64,000 bases of DNA, taken from the NCBI RefSeq assembly GCF_963576675.1, contig NC_088916.1, positions 48,609,001 through 48,673,000 on the forward strand, read 5' to 3'. Shown here piece by piece: positions 31,611 through 42,010 of the stretch. This stretch comes from Euphorbia lathyris (Eukaryota > Streptophyta > Magnoliopsida > Malpighiales > Euphorbiaceae). Position 1 is the stretch's first letter. Each line of letters opens with the position of its first letter. A program made the translations under genes and the position numbers. The notes beneath the pieces are model-generated. The model worked only from the letters and a program-made list of their open reading frames with translations, was not told the DNA's origin and did not search any database.

Positions 31611-33811
31611 TGATGCGCCTCACGGCATATGGTACCGCAAGGCTCACTAAGGGATAAGTGTACCTCGTCGTTATCAAGTAATAAAATCTGGACAAGTCCA
31701 GGTATCGAATCCACAGGATTTATTCCTGCAAGTATCGAGCTATTTGGTCTCAGGTGTTATCTAGGCTATGGGGGGTTTGAATTGGTTTTGATTAAGTTAA
31801 ACTACTCCTAGTTAAGTTACCCCTACTCCTAGCTAAGTTATTCCACTCCTAGGTGATCTTTTACCAATGTAATTACCCGAAGGGACATAAGCTGATACGA
31901 TAATAATGAAAATAGATTATTTAGACAATGGAATTAAAACCTAATTTAAGTCACTTGTGTCCGAGACGATTAACCCTACCTATCCTCCTAAGGTACCTAG
32001 TTCGCGATTCCCTTATAAGGCCGAAACTAGCTCTAAGGCTCAGCAATTTGGGCTTAATCTTCTATAGGGTCGTCAATCCTATAGGCACTGACTAGGCCAT
32101 ATTCAGCTCGCAATATGTGCCAACTTAATTTTGGGATTATCGAATGAGTTAAACCAATCAGACAAAGTGTAAGACAAAGAATCAAGCAATAAAAACAATT
32201 GAACAAATAAAACTATAATATATATTAAAGATGAAAAGTATTGTCATGAAGATACAATGAGCCTAGGATTCATAACATGGATCAGAGGCTAGACAGAATA
32301 TAAAAGAAGAAAAATCCCTTTCAGGGAACCTGTCTACCAATGCAGGCGTCTTCCTAGGACTTAAGGATGGAACTTGAGCAATCCTCGGTGAACGGAGCTT
32401 CGGGTGTGTCTTCAATGGAGGTTTGAAGGAGATGGAGGAGGTGGAGAGGATTTCTCAAGGTGGAAGCTAAGAAAATTACAAAGATAAAAACATAAAAATA
32501 ATTCCTAATAAATGGAACTATTTATAATGAAAAACTAAAACATATTCCTAATGGAAAACTAATTAATAAAACCTATTCCTAATAAAAGAATAATTAATAA
32601 AAAGCTTTCCTAATGAAAGACTAATTAATAAAAAGCTATTCTGTTTACCAAAAAAAAAAAAAAAAAGCTATTCTAATGGAAAAAGGGTTAAGGTGCAAAA
32701 ATACCCCTAACGTCTTGGGCCAGGAGCAATTTTACCTCTAACGTTTAAAATTGGGCAATTTTACCCCTAACGTTGAAAGCCAAGAGAAATTTTACCCCTA
32801 ACGTTAATAAATTGGGTTAATTTGAAAAATAATTCATCAAACTGTCTTCTCGGTCATGAATCTTGTTATCTACACTTCATACGTATGTCATTTTTCAGTA
32901 ACAAATCACAAACATTCGTTGGGATGTGAAAAAAAATAAAAAAATATACTGTCTTTTTGTACGAATTAGGCAAAAAAAAACAAAAAATTCACCGAATTTA
33001 TAAATATTAATCTCAAATTCTATTATTAAATTATCAAAAACATGAAATTCTTTTTTTAGAATGAACTGTTATGTAATTGGTGCAGAATAATAAACAAAAA
33101 TATGTGTTTTATAATAGTGTTTGAAATTGACACAATTTATCAATGTTAGGGGTAAAATTGCTCTTAGCTTCCAACGTTAGGGGCAAAATTGCACAATTTT
33201 AGACGTTAGGGGTAAAATTGCTCTTGACCCAAAACGTTATGGGTATTTTTGCACCTTAACCCATGGAAAAATAACTCTCCAAATATTATCTAATTAATTT
33301 ATCTTTGGGGATTAAAAATCTAATTATTTAAATACAAAAGCCCAAAGATAATCCCTAAAAATCTGTCAAAATATTCTGCATGACTTTTATTTGCATTTGA
33401 TGCGCCGAGTGGGTCCTAGATTCTGATCCTTAAAAATCTCCACCTTTATCTCTAAAAATCTGCATATAATCTCATAAAATATTAGTTAGATAATTCACCC
33501 AAAATTAATTAATTATCCTACCAAAAATCCTTTTTTAATTACCAAGTCAAATTTGATTTATTTTTGGTAGGTTAATTTCTTAATTTTGGGTAGAGATAAA
33601 GCTCAAAATAACATATAGAGATTAATTTATTAAAAGTGACAAAATACTTGACAAAAGTTAGAAATATTTAATAAAAAGCTAAAAAGTAATTTAAAAACCT
33701 AAAATTGACAAAACAATAATAATTTGCTATTAAAGTAAATAAAAATAAAATAAAAGATACAAAATAGTCCCTAAAACCGTACTAAAAGATAGGGGTTTTT
33801 GACCCCTATCA
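31611..33811 (-). mobile_element. Solo LTR of the Athila-like family, TSD gatgg
   Basis: It starts tgatgcgcct and ends gacccctatca on the plus strand. Both flanks are gatgg (31606-31610 and 33812-33816), a perfect 5-bp duplication. The sequence matches the LTR at 29133-30704 (gctcactaagggataagtgt, atcgaatccacaggatttat, aacctgtctac). A TATA box lies at about 32517-32529 on the minus strand. The extra length comes from a MULE MITE at 32685-33262. A solo LTR arises by recombination between the two LTRs of a full element. Confidence 0.92.
32685..33262. mobile_element. MULE-type MITE, 578 bp, 9-bp TSD
   Basis: Terminal inverted repeats of about 145 bp start gggttaaggtgcaaaaat. Within each arm the motif gcaattttacccctaacg repeats. 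The flanks are atggaaaaa on both sides (32676-32684 and 33263-33271), a perfect 9-bp duplication. The core (about 32830-33110) has no coding capacity. It belongs to the same family as 36721-36859. Confidence 0.92.
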
Positions 33812-35464
33812 GATGGCAGAGGTTGGTTCAGTGGCAGGAAGGGAAGAGTCTAGCTGAGTATGTTCAGGTATGTCAGTTTGCTCCTCAGTAACTGTCTCAG
33901 CTTCCTTGCCTAGAGTCTAAGCTCCTTCATCAGCTTGCGCTCCAACGGCTGAGTCTTCCTGCTCAGGGGCTCGTATTCCCTCATCTTTAATATGCTCCTC
34001 AGTAGTGATTGGATTTTAATGTTGTTCAGTGGTGGAGGGAATAGAGGAGGCAGCTGGGATTCTTTGTTGCTCAGCAGAGGCAGAAGCTCCTCGAGCCTGG
34101 AGGAAGAAGGCATCCTTAGGAACTGCAAAATCCAGTGGTGTTGGATCCTGCATTTGACCTTAAAGATGGTCCTGCTTTGCAGTGGTTGCTCATCCACTTC
34201 ATCAACATCAGCAGAGTCAGGGGCCGGTCTCTTCTGTGGCAGCTCAGTAGGGGTTGCTTTGGGCTGAGTAAAAGAGACCATGGGCTTCTTTCCCACTGAC
34301 TTGGGAGACTTGGCTACTAAAGTTGTAGGCTCAGCAGTCTTTCTCTTAGTGCTCTTGTTGGGCAGGTCAGTTGCAGCATCTTGGGTAGCCTTACCCTTCT
34401 TAGTTTTAGGCTTGAATGGCAAGCTGTGTGTTAGTCCATTCAAAATCACCAAAGTGATTTCAGTCCCCGTTTGACTGTGTTCTTTGGCAAAACTGACCTG
34501 ATGGTGTTTGAGGATGGCAGTGATGAAGGATCCCATCCTGAGTATCTCAGTACTTCTCTAAAATGATCCAATTAAGAAGACATGCATATTCAGCGGCTTG
34601 TTCTCCAGCATATGCCATATGAAGCACTGCTCGAAGTTCGATGCTGACGTGGTTGAGTTGATTTTAGGGAATAGGAAGTTGGTCAGTATGTAGTGAGCCT
34701 GACGTTGAGGCTGAGCAAGGGAAGTGGTTGAGACTTCTCCTACGAAGCCTTTTGGCTTGCAGTATTCGGTGTTAAAGTTGATGTATTTTACATCATTCAC
34801 TCTCCTCATCTTGGTCCCCTTTTCTTCAGATCTAGTAGAGTGGCAAGGTAAGATGGAGTGATGATAATCTGCTTGCCTTTAACGTTGGTCACCATGTAAT
34901 CCACATCGTCATCAGCAACTGTCAAGTTCTGGTAGAACTCAGTGACCAGCCTCGGATATGTCACACCGGGTAAAGAGAACAGCTTTACCCATCCGTTGTC
35001 AGCAATCCACTAACAGAAGGGTTGCTCTGTCTCAACGAAGTCTTTAGAAAACCACCTAGAGATATTTATCTTAGGGTTGTCAATTTTGTTATACACAGCA
35101 GTAAAGGTCCTTACCCTAGGCACCTTGTTCTTCTTCTTTTTCTTCTTCGAGGGAGTAGAGGACTCAGCATGAGGATCTTGTCCTAAGATACTGACCTCGG
35201 TCATAACCTGATCGTGCTGACCATGAACAGGCTATTCAGATTCGGAAGAAGAATCACTGTACTCTTGTTCTTGATTTCCTTCAGGAGAGGAAGGGTTAAT
35301 GTATGAATTCCTATCTTTGTAGGATTCGGTATGGCTTGAAGAGTTTGAGAAAAGTTCTTCGTTTGACATGGTGTTCTTGAAAAAATGCAAAAGGATTTGA
35401 AGTTCGAGAGAGAAAGAGATTAGTGCTAATAATCAAGCATAGAAGGTAAATAGTGAAAATCTTT

Positions 35465-35478
35465 CACTATTTATAGCC
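35465..35478 (-). promoter_or_regulatory. TATA box ahead of the Copia env-like ORF
   Basis: The minus strand reads GGCTATAAATAGTG, about 95 bp upstream of the ATG at 35369. The leader between them is pyrimidine-rich (ctctttctctctcg), as in plant 5' UTRs. Four or five degenerate direct repeats of actcagcatg-type units lie further upstream (about 35653-35745). Confidence 0.5.
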
Positions 35479-35750
35479 GAAAGGGAGTGATTTGATAGGT
35501 CAATGAAACGGTGGGAATTCGAACCACTCAGTGTCATTTAACTCTATCATTAATGACAAGTTACGGCACATGGTTCCCTAATGATGACGCTTACATCATC
35601 CTAGTCCCAACTTAAATACGCGTGCAAACCCTAATTGTGCAAGTTGCTTTACTCAGCAATTTAAGAACTCAGCATGTAAGATAGTTTGATAACCTAGCAT
35701 ATAAGGTCACTCAGCATGCAAAATCACTCAACATATTTCATACTTAGAAT

Positions 35751-35907
35751 TTATTGAAGAGGATTAAACATACCTATGGCTTCTCTCAGTATGCTGAACT
35801 GCTCACGAGCCAGTGGCTTCGTGAAGATATCAGCAAGCTGCTCATCCGTTGGGACATAGGTCAGCTTGATCTCACCCTTGAGTACATGATCTCTGATGAA
35901 GTGATCC
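35751..35907 (-). pseudogene. Copia RNase H, C-terminal part (separated by hAT)
   Basis: Translates to IRDHFIRDHVLKGEIKLTYV, TDEQLADIFTKPL and a stop at 35751, the classic end of Copia pol. It continues the part at 45328-45657 once the hAT insertion and one copy of its 8-bp duplication are set aside. This is the retrotransposon's own frame. Confidence 0.9.
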
Positions 35908-36099
35908 CTTATACTTAGGGGTGAGCAAAACCGAACCAAAAACCAAAAATCGAAAAAACCGAACTAAAAAAACCGAACCAAACCGAACCAAAATATAATT
36001 AGGTTTGGTTTGGTTCTTTTTTTTCTTTAATTTCGATTTTTGGTTCGGTTCGGTTTGGTTTGGGTATAAACCGAAAAACCAAATAAAACCGAATTTTCA

Positions 36100-36720
36100 C
36101 ATAATAATTTATTTGTATAGTTTCTGCCCAAGCCCTTATATATATTTCTGCCCAAGCCCATTTCAATTCAAATGTAACTTACAATTAAGGCCTGCTCAAT
36201 ATTAATTTGTGTATTTAAAATTAACTCTTATATCGCAATCAAACAATTCAATTCCAAATCCAACTCTCTCAACAAATCTAGTCCTAATGCAATTAGTATT
36301 CTGTTTCAATTATTTATATAGCCTCCATACACACAATCTTTTACTCAACCACTCACAAAATCGTTGCACTCTCTAATCTATCTCTACTATTAGTCATAAT
36401 CAATATTTTGTCTCTTTCTAAATTTGCTCTCTCAATTATTAATTTTGTTACTATCAAGAGTCAGACCGACCACCCTCTCCAACTCATCTAAATTCCAGTG
36501 CAAAAATCTTGTTGCTTTGCTCCTCCGACGATCACTTACTATTGAGACTAATTGAGAGAGGTATGAATCTATACTTGACTGTAATTAGGATTTTTAGTTG
36601 GTTTGAAATTATAAATTGATTATTGGTTTGGGTTATGTTCTGGTCAGAAACTATACATACTAATTATAAATAGAGGTATGAATCGTGTTATTTGGTTCAA
36701 TAATATATTGTTATTTATTT
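36100..36720 (+). other. hAT 5' non-coding region with likely 5' UTR exon
   Basis: No open frame. A pyrimidine-rich, exon-like leader (about 36340-36558) ends gagagag followed by gtatgaatct, a good donor for an intron that would end at the aag before the transposase ATG (42331). This is inference from composition and splice-site fit. Confidence 0.4.
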
Positions 36721-36859
36721 GGGTTAAGGAGCAAAAATATCCAAACATTTTAGGTCAGGAGCAATTTTACCCTTAACGTCTAAAATGGAGCAATTTTAGA
36801 CGTTAGGGGTAAAATTGCTTCTGACTCAAAACATTAGAGGTATTTTTGCACATTGATCC
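36721..36859. mobile_element. MULE-type MITE, 139 bp, 9-bp TSD
   Basis: A nearly pure foldback of gggttaaggagcaaaaata arms, the same family as 32685-33262 (gcaattttacccttaacg). The flanks are tatttattt on both sides (36712-36720 and 36860-36868). It lies inside the hAT element. Confidence 0.92.
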
Positions 36860-37357
36860 TATTTATTTCGTCAGAAATTAAATTGTATCTCAATCGGAAA
36901 TTATGAAATGGGTGCTGCTAGGAATATGGATCTATATATACTATTATGATATATCAATTGCACAAATTACTTTACTTTAAATGATCATAAAATGTGTTCA
37001 GGTCTTGTAAATAGGTTGTGTATTTGTTCTTGTAATTTATAGATGATAGTAAATTAGCAACTATTAATTTTTTCTATTAATTTGTAACTTACAGCACTAT
37101 TATTATTTTTTAAATAGTGTACTTTTTTTGTAATGTTTAAAAAGTGTACTTAACTTGCTATTAATTTTATGTATTAATTTGAACTCACCACATTATTAAC
37201 ATATTTGTTCATGGGTTACGTAACTTGTCTACTAATTTTGTCTACTAATCTGTAACTTATTATAACATTACTTAACTTGTGGATTAAGTTTTTCAGAATT
37301 TATAAGGATTTATAGGATCTATAGTGATTTTTCTCATACCTATAGGCCAACATATAC

Positions 37358-38236
37358 CTACGATTCCATTAAATAGTTGATAGTTATCATTTCTTCAACT
37401 TCTCCATGATTCGATCTGGCTATTATAGCCACCTTTTTATTTCTAATATAATCTTCGAGTCTACATTTGATCGTATGGATTCCATGTGCTCGTTTTTCTC
37501 CTAACCAAGATTTAAAATTTTCTAATTTGCATGGAATGTCCCATTGATGGTCGGAATTATCTACATCAATCTTAGTGTTTCTACCAGTCTTAAAAATCTG
37601 AGCAATTATTATCGGTTTCCCTTCTAAGTCCATAGCAGCATCAAAAATTTGAACACAAAATATTCCTCTTCCAAATCTTAATCCAAGTTCGTCAATGGAT
37701 CTGGGTATGATAGATGGGAGTTTTGAAACACTATTAAGGCTCTCATCAGTCATGACTTTGTCCAGAAATCCATATCGAAATAGTTTCTGAACAACATCTG
37801 GACTGCAGTCTTCTGAGCATATATACCTAGGGTATTTGGTCATCTTAATGGTTCTATATACGGTTTGACTCTTCTTATATGTAAAAAATTTCATGATATT
37901 CTTATATGCTTCTGTCATTTCTGGAGGGAATTGTATAACCTGGGAGGTTGTGATTTCTGATGAGTTCTGATTAATCAGCTTAGAATGGTTCAAGGTGGTG
38001 GCTCCTGAGAGTCCACTAGATGAAGTTGGCAGCTCAATTGGCTTCTTATGAAGATCTCCTAACAACTCATAAGATGATCTAGGAGTCATGGTTCGTATAT
38101 TCTGATTGTTCTGAGACTGGAGTTTCTTGAGTTCTTCCTCAAGGTTGTCCAGAAAGTTCTCATGATTTCTGATCATTGCCAGCATCTGGCGGTTCTGATT
38201 TCTGATTTCTGATATTCGCTGGATCATTATCTCCAT
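37358..38236 (-). CDS. Pararetroviral downstream ORF of unknown function, 292 aa
   Basis: An intact frame that starts 77 bp inside the end of the RNase H ORF in a different frame, the compact layout expected of a virus. Residues 1-45 look like a coiled coil (EIRNQNRQMLAMIRNHENFL, EEELKKLQ). The middle is Ser/Thr-rich. The C-terminal 170 residues form a mixed alpha/beta-looking domain (KYPRYICSEDCSPDVVQKLF, LGLRFGRGIFCVQIFDAAMD). The position after the polymerase matches the transactivator/inclusion-body gene of caulimoviruses or ORF2 of florendoviruses, but I do not see a decisive motif of either. It ends at 37358 beside the block boundary. Confidence 0.65.
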   Translation of the reverse strand: MEIMIQRISEIRNQNRQMLAMIRNHENFLDNLEEELKKLQSQNNQNIRTMTPRSSYELLGDLHKKPIELPTSSSGLSGATTLNHSKLINQNSSEITTSQVIQFPPEMTEAYKNIMKFFTYKKSQTVYRTIKMTKYPRYICSEDCSPDVVQKLFRYGFLDKVMTDESLNSVSKLPSIIPRSIDELGLRFGRGIFCVQIFDAAMDLEGKPIIIAQIFKTGRNTKIDVDNSDHQWDIPCKLENFKSWLGEKRAHGIHTIKCRLEDYIRNKKVAIIARSNHGEVEEMITINYLMES

Positions 38237-38951
38237 TCCTGCTCAAAAAATCAGCTAAGATATTTCGTTTTCCAGAGATAGGTTTAACAACAAAATTATA
38301 GCAATTGAAAAAACTTTGCCAATGCCTTCTTTTGTTCAATTCTGGTAGGGGATCTATTTTATTTCTGATAAATGCTCCTACTTGTGTATTATCTGTTCTT
38401 ATGATAAATTCTATGGGTAACAAATGATACCTAAATCCTTTAATTCCATTTTTAACAGCTAGTAATTCTTTTTCATTGATATGATAATTTTTCTCTGAGG
38501 GTTTCCAAGTTCCTGATCTATAGCCACATATTAAAGGAGTTTCTTTGTCTATATCTTCTTTTCTATATGCGATGAGTACTGCTCCCCACCCGATATCACT
38601 AGCATCTGTATATAATTCTAATTGATCATTATCTTTAGGTAGTCTTAATTTTGGGAGAACTTTTACTGCTTCTTTTATTTTTCTTATAGTATCAGTGTGA
38701 GTTGTCGTCCATTCAAATACTTTATGTTTCTTAATTAACTCTTGCAAGGGTTGTCGTAATTTTGGTAAGTCTTTTATATAATCTGATGCATAATTTATTA
38801 TTCCTAGAAATTGTTGGACTTCTTTCTTAGTATCTAATTTTTCTTTAAAATTTTCGATTCTAGTTACGATATGATCTTGTAGTTGTAATCCTTCACTATC
38901 TATTATATATCCTAAATATTCTATTTTATTTTTAAAGGATCTATGTCTCAA
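38160..38951 (-). pseudogene. Pararetroviral RT C-terminus and RNase H
   Basis: It begins with the RT connection motif KIEYLGYIIDSEG and VQQFLGIINYASDYI, then RNase H with ELYTDASDIGWGAVL, EKNYHINEKELLAVKNGI, IIRTDNT and ILADFLSR, giving the usual acidic residues D-E-D-D. The catalytic RT core (YVDD) is not in this segment; it is on the opposite strand at 40112-41308. The apparent start at 38951 is therefore a break point, not a real initiation codon. The frame itself has no internal stops. Confidence 0.85.
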
Positions 38952-40112
38952 GGATTAAATCCAAATGGATATTTTTTAGACTTAGATAATGTCTATGATG
39001 AACAAGAAATAAGTAGACGAATAAATGATTGGAATTTAGGAATGTACATAGCCTTAATGAATTCATCTCACACTGAAAATTTAGATTATATGTATGACCT
39101 AATCTCTAAAACAATGATAGGAAAAGTAGGATTTTGGATGGAATCTATAACTCATCAGTTAAGACCACAAATAGAAGCTTGTGCTCATGATTGGAAATCA
39201 ATGTTATTATTATTCGATATGGTATTAAAAAGAGAATTTTTAGGAGAAAGATGGTTAGTGGCTAGAGAAACAGTATTTGCTGAAAGAAAAGCTGAAATAA
39301 TAATGAATTTGAATAACATGAAATGTTGTAAAATTAGTAAATTACCAGAATATACTATCAGTTTTACTAAGTTCTTTTATGAAGCTAGGTTTTTACCACA
39401 AGAAGGATTGATATACCAACAACTATATTATGACCACTTACCAAACCCATACAACGTAGAAGTTTCAAAAGAATATACTCAATTAGAACCAAAAGAAAAT
39501 ACATTAGGAGAAAGAATTAGAGTACTACGAGCTTATCTTATGCGAAAATGTGAAGAATATAGAGTTCAACAAAAGGTTAAAAAGGATAAGAAACTCGGGT
39601 TACGAGAAATATGTGGATTCACGGAAAAACGGTTAGTTTTTGGTTGTGATGATAAAATTAGGAGAAAATATAGACGATATACTCCTAATCGCACTTATAG
39701 ACATAATCCGACATATAAGAAGTCTTATACTAACAAGTATGATAATGGACGATTTCGACGAAAACGATTTAGACGATATAAAAATAATCCCGAAAATCGG
39801 AACAGATTTAGATATAAACGAAAATTTAGGAAAAGACGAGAAAGACCACTAAGGGATAAAAATACTAAACTTACAGAATGTAAATGTTGGAATTGTAATG
39901 AGAAAGGACATTATGCTAATAAATGCCCTAAATTAAAACAAAAAGGTGTCAAATATATAGGAACAACAGAATTTATAATGAGTCTAGAACAAATAAGAGC
40001 CAGCGATGATAAATGGCATAAAGAAGATGAATTTTATATTACTGAAACAGAAGGTGAGAACTCAGAAGAATTAGAACCAATAGAATATGAAGATAGTGAA
40101 ACTAATAACTAA
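38943..40112 (+). CDS. Pararetroviral coat-protein-like ORF, 389 aa
   Basis: A long N-terminal helical capsid-like region is followed by a very basic Arg/Lys/Tyr-rich segment (about residues 240-300) and a CCHC zinc knuckle (CWNCNEKGHYANKC, bases 39885-39926), then an acidic tail. That order is standard for caulimovirid capsid proteins: capsid core, nucleic-acid-binding region, zinc finger, acid tail. The ATG lies almost exactly at the inversion junction, so the true N-terminus may be missing. The stop codon TAA overlaps the next start by one base (taatg). Confidence 0.8.
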   Translation: MSQGLNPNGYFLDLDNVYDEQEISRRINDWNLGMYIALMNSSHTENLDYMYDLISKTMIGKVGFWMESITHQLRPQIEACAHDWKSMLLLFDMVLKREFLGERWLVARETVFAERKAEIIMNLNNMKCCKISKLPEYTISFTKFFYEARFLPQEGLIYQQLYYDHLPNPYNVEVSKEYTQLEPKENTLGERIRVLRAYLMRKCEEYRVQQKVKKDKKLGLREICGFTEKRLVFGCDDKIRRKYRRYTPNRTYRHNPTYKKSYTNKYDNGRFRRKRFRRYKNNPENRNRFRYKRKFRKRRERPLRDKNTKLTECKCWNCNEKGHYANKCPKLKQKGVKYIGTTEFIMSLEQIRASDDKWHKEDEFYITETEGENSEELEPIEYEDSETNN

Positions 40113-41308
40113 TGGTAGCCATATATGTAGAAGCACCGGTAGAATATAAACCTAATAAGATTATAAAACGCCGCATATTTATAGATAGTGGAGCTGATAT
40201 ATGTTTAGCGAAGCAAGATGTACTAGTTCCCCATAAATGGAAAAGATCTAAAGGACATAAGGTCAGAGTTACAGGATTTAATGAACAAATGAAAGAATTA
40301 GATATTATAGCCGAAAATATGAGATTAATACTTAACAAGACAATCTTTCGATTACCCATAATTTATCAAGAAAATAATATGAAACAACATATATTATTAG
40401 GAAATAATTTTCTTGATTTCTTTAAAGTCCAGCTAATCAAACCTGAAACCATAAGTCTTTTAACTCCTTGTAATAAATGGATTATCCTTAAGCGCGTCCT
40501 ACCTTTATATCCACTCACAATACATAATATCAAAACAAACAGAGATACTAATTTAGAACTTTTAAAACAAAAATATTTAGACCATTTAAAGATCAACTTT
40601 GGAGAAAACCCTATAACGTTGTGGGAAAAAGAAAAGATATATGCTAAGATAGAACTCATAAACCCTAATGATGTTGTTCGCACTAGACCAATAAGATATA
40701 GTCCTGATGATCAAAAGGAATTTGAAATACAAATAAAAGAATTATTAGACTTAAAATTAATTCAAGAAAGTAAAAGCCCTCATAGTAGCCCGGCATTCTT
40801 AGTAAGAAAACATAGCGAACAAAAGAGAGGCAAAGCAAGAATGGTAATAGATTATCGAGAACTAAATAAGAAAACGATTTTTGATGGATATTTTTTACCT
40901 TATAAGAGAAATTTAATTAATAGATTATCAGGAAAAAAGTGGTTTAGTAAATTTGATTGTAAAAGTGGCTTTTGGCAAATTAAGCTTACTAAAGAATCAA
41001 GACCTTTAACAGCATTTAGTGCACCACAAGGACATTATGAATGGATTGTGTTACCTTTTGGTTTGAAAAATGCACCCCAGATATTTCAACGACGAATGGA
41101 TACGATATTTAGAAAATTAAATGACTTCTGTGTAGTTTATGTCGATGATATATTAATCTATAGCAATAATATAGCAGACCATTTACAGCACCTAGATGCA
41201 TTTATAAAAACAGTACGACAACATGGAATCCTTTTATCTGAAAAGAAATCAGAAATATGTGGACCGTTTTTTCTGATGTGTATAATGTGTGCAGGATCGC
41301 TCTTATGA
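40112..41308 (+). pseudogene. Pararetroviral protease and RT, 3'-truncated
   Basis: The aspartic protease active site DSG is at 40184-40192 in FIDSGADICL. RT motifs follow: RPIRYSPDDQKEF, SSPAFLVRKH, KARMVIDYRELNKKT, KWFSKFDCKSGFWQIKL, FGLKNAPQIFQRRMD and YVDD at 41138-41149. Coding similarity ends near 41265, and the last dozen residues before the stop at 41308 are unrelated. The thumb and RNase H are absent here and lie in opposite orientation at 38160-38951. It overlaps the coat ORF by one base, suggesting termination-reinitiation in the ancestral virus. Confidence 0.88.
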
Positions 41309-41683
41309 CCCTAAAAAGGGTAGGAAGACAAACGACTGCTGAAGTAAACATTGTTAAATGAAATTTAACATCCATAATATATTAAACCTTTAAGTGTAAC
41401 TAATGATAACAAATTAATTTAATTAGAACAAGAGTTATAGAGGAACTCTAGTATACCTTTCAAAGCAATCCTCAGTGGAGACTTCTGAACTCTGCCTGAC
41501 ACCCTCTCATCATCATCATGGGTTATGGCTGTGTTCCAGCATCTCTACACACCTCTTGGATTCGTCTGAAGGCTAACTATTGTTGCTTTATAACTCTGGA
41601 TCTTTTTAAACTAATATGCTATACGGAAGTTAAACTTAAGTAGTTAACAACTATGGATGCTAAAAGGGGAAGTTTAGAAAGCC
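41266..41683 (+). other. Non-coding part of the viral block
   Basis: No open frame. Probably viral intergenic or leader sequence, or filler at the truncation point. I see no tRNA-Met primer site (TGGTATCAGAGC) in it. Confidence 0.35.
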
Positions 41684-42010
41684 ATGGATATAGAGAGAAA
41701 GAAAGCTTTTATTGCTCAAAGCAAGTTATATCTCATACATCATATGTCTTCTCCTTATATAGGTAGAAGATCAAAGGTGAAATTACCAGATGAAACGAGT
41801 CAACAAATTTTGATAGAAATGCATACGAAATTGATGGATAAGAAATATAAACATAGTTCAGATACATTAGCCCATTATGAATCTATATATGGCCCAAGAA
41901 AATCATGTTTAATTAGAATTGAGCCCATAAGACCTGAGCCCATGAATATTGACTCCATAAGGCCCAAAGACGAAGCCCATCCAAGAAAAGAGGAGGATCC
42001 ATTTATTTAG
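41684..42010 (+). CDS. Small ORF of unknown function in viral block, 108 aa
   Basis: An open frame with ordinary codon use. The N-terminal half is basic and helical (QSKLYLIHHM), the middle has DETSQQILIEMHTKLMDKKY, and the C-terminal half is a Pro/Arg/Glu repeat-like segment (RIEPIRPEPMNIDSIRPK). I do not recognise the family. It could be the start of a viral protein cut short, or hAT intron sequence. AT-rich DNA with a cacgtggc box follows. Confidence 0.35.
   Translation: MDIERKKAFIAQSKLYLIHHMSSPYIGRRSKVKLPDETSQQILIEMHTKLMDKKYKHSSDTLAHYESIYGPRKSCLIRIEPIRPEPMNIDSIRPKDEAHPRKEEDPFI

Larger units (their letters stand above)
30705..35369 (-). pseudogene. Env-like third ORF of the Copia element (plant transposon protein family)
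   Basis: The frame starts at ATG 35369 with an acidic Ser/Glu-rich leader, hits a stop after about 45 codons, then continues with a Lys run, TFTAVYNKIDNPKINISRWF, a second stop, WIADNGWVKLFSLPGVTYPR, LVTEFYQNLT and YLATLLDL, then (34558-34809) a helical stretch. 33910-34536 is Lys/Pro-rich. After the solo LTR gap the reading resumes at 31610 with a basic segment, then acidic/Gln-rich text, and a predicted helical end at 30702-31013. The middle resembles the domain annotated as putative plant transposon protein, found beside many retroelements. Function unknown. At least three stops, one shift and two insertions break it. Confidence 0.6.

Noticed and set aside
30705..35369. A host gene encoding Lys/Pro/Ser-rich proteins
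   Set aside because: It follows a Copia pol stop in the same orientation, and its middle part resembles a transposon-associated family. The frames are broken by TE insertions.
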